Below are positions 61,110-64,000 of a stretch of 64,000 bases of DNA, in pieces. The notes under the pieces were generated by a model. That model saw only the letters and a list, made by a program, of their open reading frames with translations. It ran no database searches and was not told where the DNA came from. Position numbers and translations under genes: made by a program. Origin of the DNA: Kushneria phosphatilytica (GTDB lineage Bacteria > Pseudomonadota > Gammaproteobacteria > Pseudomonadales > Halomonadaceae); the NCBI RefSeq assembly GCF_008247605.1, contig NZ_CP043420.1, positions 2,914,001 through 2,978,000 of the forward strand. The letters are read 5' to 3'. Position 1 is the stretch's first letter. Each line of letters starts with the position of its first letter.

Positions 61110-62228
61110 TCATGACAACACTTCCTGATCCCGTCCAGCCAGGCTCGCATTGTCACAACGATAAGGTGCCGGATCGACACAGGGTGACTCATTGTTCATC
61201 AACTCACCCAGCAGTCGCGCCGAAGCCGGCGAGAGCACCACACCGTTGCCTCCATGCCCGGCATTGAGCCAGAGTCCGGCAAGCGTCGTCTCTCCGATAA
61301 AGGGAATACTGTGTGGTGAGCCGGGTCTCAGACCTGCCCAGTGGGCGATCACCCGAGCCTGGGCCAGGCCTGGTGCCATCTCCAGAGCACACGCCTGCAA
61401 TTGCGTCCTGGCTGCCCGGGTTGTGGACTTGTCAAAGCCACATGATTCAAAGGTACTGCCGGCCAGCACCCGGCCATCCTGACGCGGAATCAGATAGTGT
61501 CCACCCATCAGCACCACCCGGTCCACGACATTCGGCGCACCCTCCAGCAGCAGCATCTGACCACGGACCGGCTGGATGGGTACTTCAATACCCAGTGGCG
61601 ACAGCAGCGAACGTGTCCAGGGGCCGCAGGCCAGCACCGTATGATCTGCCATGAGCGTATCCGCTTCGGTCCTGATACCAGTCACCCGCATTCCCTGACG
61701 TACCAGACCGACTACCGGTCGATGTTCATGCAGGGTAATGCGTGAATGCTGTAGCACCCGGGTACGCAACGCCTGCCCCAGGCGTGGTGTTCGAATACTG
61801 CCATGCGTTGGCATCCAGGTTGCCGGAAGGGCCGTGTCAATCATGCCGGACGGCCAGTGTGGCAGTTTTTCTTCAGTGTAGAGTTCAAGCTTTCGACCAC
61901 TACGCGCCCGCCAACGACGGATCTGTTCAAGCTCTTTTACCTGCAGGTGCGCGATACCATGCGCCGAAAACTGGGGGTCGATACCGCTCTCATGCTGCAA
62001 TTGCTCGGCCAGGCCCGGCCAGGCCGGCTCCGCTACCGAAGCCAGTGCAGTCACGGCATCGTCATAGCGCCATGGGTAAAGGGGAGACAGGATACCGCCC
62101 CCCGCCCAGGAGGCTTCTCGCACGCACTCTCCCTGCTCAATCACGGTTACGCTGGCGCCCCGCTCCGCCAGCGTCAGGGCGCTCAACAGGCCGTTGATAC
62201 CACCGCCCACGATGGCAATGTCACTCAC
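61110..62228 (-). CDS. thiO: Glycine oxidase ThiO-like FAD oxidoreductase
   Basis: ThiO oxidises glycine to iminoglycine for thiazole synthesis of thiamin. The 372-residue flavoprotein has the FAD motif IAIVGGGINGLLSALTLAERGA, a DAO fold with HSIPFIGETTLAGLWLNAGHGG near the C-terminus and the VQPVRGQMLLLEG-type substrate region. The start is GTG at 62228 with GGGAGG upstream. No other thiamin genes are in view, so D-amino-acid oxidase-like activity cannot be excluded. Confidence 0.85.
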   Translation of the reverse strand: MSDIAIVGGGINGLLSALTLAERGASVTVIEQGECVREASWAGGGILSPLYPWRYDDAVTALASVAEPAWPGLAEQLQHESGIDPQFSAHGIAHLQVKELEQIRRWRARSGRKLELYTEEKLPHWPSGMIDTALPATWMPTHGSIRTPRLGQALRTRVLQHSRITLHEHRPVVGLVRQGMRVTGIRTEADTLMADHTVLACGPWTRSLLSPLGIEVPIQPVRGQMLLLEGAPNVVDRVVLMGGHYLIPRQDGRVLAGSTFESCGFDKSTTRAARTQLQACALEMAPGLAQARVIAHWAGLRPGSPHSIPFIGETTLAGLWLNAGHGGNGVVLSPASARLLGELMNNESPCVDPAPYRCDNASLAGRDQEVLS

Positions 62229-62372
62229 TGATACCTCCCCCTGCTACACGGCTGAAGTGCTCTGCGCTCAAGTAGATATTCACACACGCCGTTATATCAG
62301 AAATATCTCATTAACCAGTCTCTTCCATACGCACGGGAGATCTTTCGGGTCACCGGCTACGGGGAATTATAA

Positions 62373-62891
62373 GTGATCGAGTCCTGTATCGTCCGTCGTC
62401 AGACAGGAATGACGCTGCTCGGCGCCGTGGTGACTCTGACCATTCTGAGTATCATGCTGAGCGTGGGCCTCCCTCAACTGAACAGGCAGGTGCAGGCGCG
62501 AGCGCTGCGTCTGGATGCCCGGGCACTGGCGGCCCTGGTCCGCCAGGCGCGCAGTCTCAGTCTGGAGACACCGCAAACGTTAATGCTGTGTGGCAGTCGG
62601 GATGGCAAACAGTGTGATGACAAAGGGTGGCAGCAGGTCATTCTGCGCCTTGCGGATGGCTCCCGGCTGCAACATCTGCGTCTACAGGGAGATGAGCATG
62701 TTGTCTGGCGCGGCGTCAGTACACCCCTGATTTTTCATCATCGCTGGCGCCACAACTTTCTCAATGGCACTTTTTCACTCTGTCCGATACAGGATACAGA
62801 CATTGCGGCCTGGCGAATCATCATCAGTCGATTGGGCCGCCCGCGACTCGTGCGCGTACCGAACGATCCGCGCTGCGCCCCTACGCCGTGA
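62373..62891 (+). CDS. GspH/FimT-like type IV pseudopilin
   Basis: The 172-residue protein has a class III prepilin start: a short basic leader ending in Gly12, then a hydrophobic helix (MTLLGAVVTLTILSIMLSVG). The usual Glu at position +5 of the mature pilin is Gly here (MTLLG). The rest follows FimT/GspH, with LVRQARSLSLETPQTLMLCG and two Cys pairs. Minor pilins prime type IV pilus assembly. The start is GTG at 62373 with GGGGAA upstream. No other pilin gene is adjacent. Confidence 0.82.
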   Translation: MIESCIVRRQTGMTLLGAVVTLTILSIMLSVGLPQLNRQVQARALRLDARALAALVRQARSLSLETPQTLMLCGSRDGKQCDDKGWQQVILRLADGSRLQHLRLQGDEHVVWRGVSTPLIFHHRWRHNFLNGTFSLCPIQDTDIAAWRIIISRLGRPRLVRVPNDPRCAPTP

Positions 62892-64000
62892 TTACCGGGC
62901 GGCCGGCACCATGGTCAACAGGGACTCCAGCGGCTCGGGCATCGCAATATGGAAGCCCTGAGCATAGTCGATTCCCATGTTACGGACCCGATCAAGGGTC
63001 GCGGAATTTTCGACGAATTCGGCCACCGTGGCGGCACCGAGTCGGTGGGCGATCTGATTGATGGAATCGACGATGACCTGATCCAGCGCGTTATCCGGGA
63101 CATTGCGTACAAAGGCACCATCGATCTTGACCAGATCGACCGTAAAGCTCTGCAGATAACTGAACGAACTCAGGCCGCTACCGAAATCATCCAGCGCCAC
63201 TCGGCAGCCACGATCACGCAGCATCGTGATCGCCTCACTGGCCATCGCCACATGGTTCATCAGCGCAGTTTCGGTAATCTCGAATATCAGCTGCCCGGGT
63301 GGCACCGGCGACCTGCTCATCAGCTCAAGCAACCATGGCATGAATGTCGAATCACTGAGCGAATTGGCCGAAAGGTTGATGCTCAGTTGCAAGGTCGGTC
63401 GCGCAGCGACCTCTTTACCCCGATGGAACAGCAGACGTTCCAGCACCCAGCGATCGATGGCCGCCATCATGCCATAGCGCTCGGCCACCGGAATGAAGGC
63501 GCCCGGTGGTATCAGCGAGTCATCCTTGCTACGCATGCGCAGCAGTATCTCATAATGCTCGCACTCACTGCCCTGCATGCAGAGGCTCATGATGCGCTGC
63601 GAGTAAAGTTCAAAACGATCAGCCTCGATCGCCTCACGAAGCCCCGCGGCCATGAAGATCTCGCGATGCTCGCGCTCAACCTCATGCTGCCCGGGCTCAA
63701 AGGCCGAGGAACGATTGCGTCCAGCGCGCTTGGCAGCATAACAGGCAATATCGGCCTTGCTGAGCAGGGCGCTGAAAGAGGCGGTTTCGGCATCAATGGC
63801 GACCATGCCGATGCTGGCGCCGATATCATAGATATTACCTTCCCAGACAAAGCGAAGAGCACAGATCAGTCCGATCAGCTTGTCTGCGACCTGCCTTGCC
63901 TGCTCAAGCGTGCAGTCCGTCAACAGCAACCCGAACTCGTCGCCACCCACCCGAGCCAGTACATCCTGATGACGCACATGACGGCCGAGCAGTGCGCTGA
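62892..64000 (-). CDS. GGDEF/EAL-domain cyclic-di-GMP protein (partial, N-terminus outside window)
   Basis: The frame is open through the right edge. Visible are the end of a GGDEF diguanylate cyclase domain with the intact ARVGGDEFGLLL motif, and a full EAL phosphodiesterase domain in which the EAL triplet reads EIL (HYEILLRMR). The metal-binding DDFGSGLSSFSYLQ, KIDGAFV and a glutamate in VAEFVENS (usually AEGVE) are kept. It probably hydrolyses or binds cyclic-di-GMP. The gene is convergent with the pseudopilin gene and ends next to it. N-terminal sensory domains cannot be seen. Confidence 0.9.
   Translation of the reverse strand, partial: SALLGRHVRHQDVLARVGGDEFGLLLTDCTLEQARQVADKLIGLICALRFVWEGNIYDIGASIGMVAIDAETASFSALLSKADIACYAAKRAGRNRSSAFEPGQHEVEREHREIFMAAGLREAIEADRFELYSQRIMSLCMQGSECEHYEILLRMRSKDDSLIPPGAFIPVAERYGMMAAIDRWVLERLLFHRGKEVAARPTLQLSINLSANSLSDSTFMPWLLELMSRSPVPPGQLIFEITETALMNHVAMASEAITMLRDRGCRVALDDFGSGLSSFSYLQSFTVDLVKIDGAFVRNVPDNALDQVIVDSINQIAHRLGAATVAEFVENSATLDRVRNMGIDYAQGFHIAMPEPLESLLTMVPAAR

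Overview
This 64 kb window reads as ordinary chromosome of a gammaproteobacterium, most likely a halophile of the Halomonadaceae (Halomonas or Kushneria type). The grounds are high-GC coding sequence, acidic proteins, gammaproteobacterial gene orders (xerD-dsbC-hom-thrC-recJ, rpsP-rimM-trmD-rplS beside ffh, ypjD-corB, minCDE, rluD-pgeF beside bamD, ilvI-ilvH-ilvC) and the 16S rRNA sequence. The genus is inference. I see no insertion sequence, prophage, CRISPR array or integrated island.

Layout. 1-7.3 kb: the end of a YitT-like membrane protein, then a minus-strand operon xerD-dsbC-hom-thrC-recJ, preceded by the ribosomal/tRNA-modification operon rpsP-rimM-trmD-rplS and ffh (to 10.7 kb). 10.8-13.8 kb: lutA-lutB-lutC, an iron-sulfur lactate oxidation complex. 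13.9-18.6 kb, plus strand: ypjD-corB, then a PepSY protein and a PhoPQ-like two-component pair. 18.6-25.4 kb: a transporter-acyltransferase fusion coupled to a TetR regulator, an SRAP-family protein that has lost most catalytic residues, an sbcB gene with a one-base frameshift, and minCDE. 25.6-40.3 kb: mixed housekeeping and poorly characterised genes (DUF349 protein, initiator tRNA, SDR, YbbN, PatB, HNH nuclease, DUF501, LOG, quinone oxidoreductase, Sel1, aldo/keto reductase, YaaA, Tim44-like, acidic repeat lipoprotein).

40.5-46.0 kb is a complete rRNA operon on the minus strand, 16S-tRNA-Ile-tRNA-Ala-23S-5S, with a strong promoter, boxA antiterminator sites, complementary RNase III processing stems and a terminal hairpin. 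46-51.1 kb: pssA, a MOSC protein and the branched-chain amino-acid genes ilvI-ilvH-ilvC. 51.6-64 kb: cytoplasmic trehalase, clpB behind a near-perfect sigma-32 promoter, pgeF-rluD, bamD with a long C-terminal tail, nadE, thiO, a FimT-like pseudopilin and the end of a GGDEF/EAL protein.

The most unusual items are the SRAP pseudoenzyme (Cys2, the active-site Glu and the active-site His all replaced), the sbcB frameshift in a homopolymer, the LplT/PlsC-like fusion overlapping its TetR neighbour, the inverted repeat enclosing the -35 box of the rRNA promoter, and an 18-residue-repeat lipoprotein whose mature part has no Lys or Arg. No clearly new multi-gene system was found.
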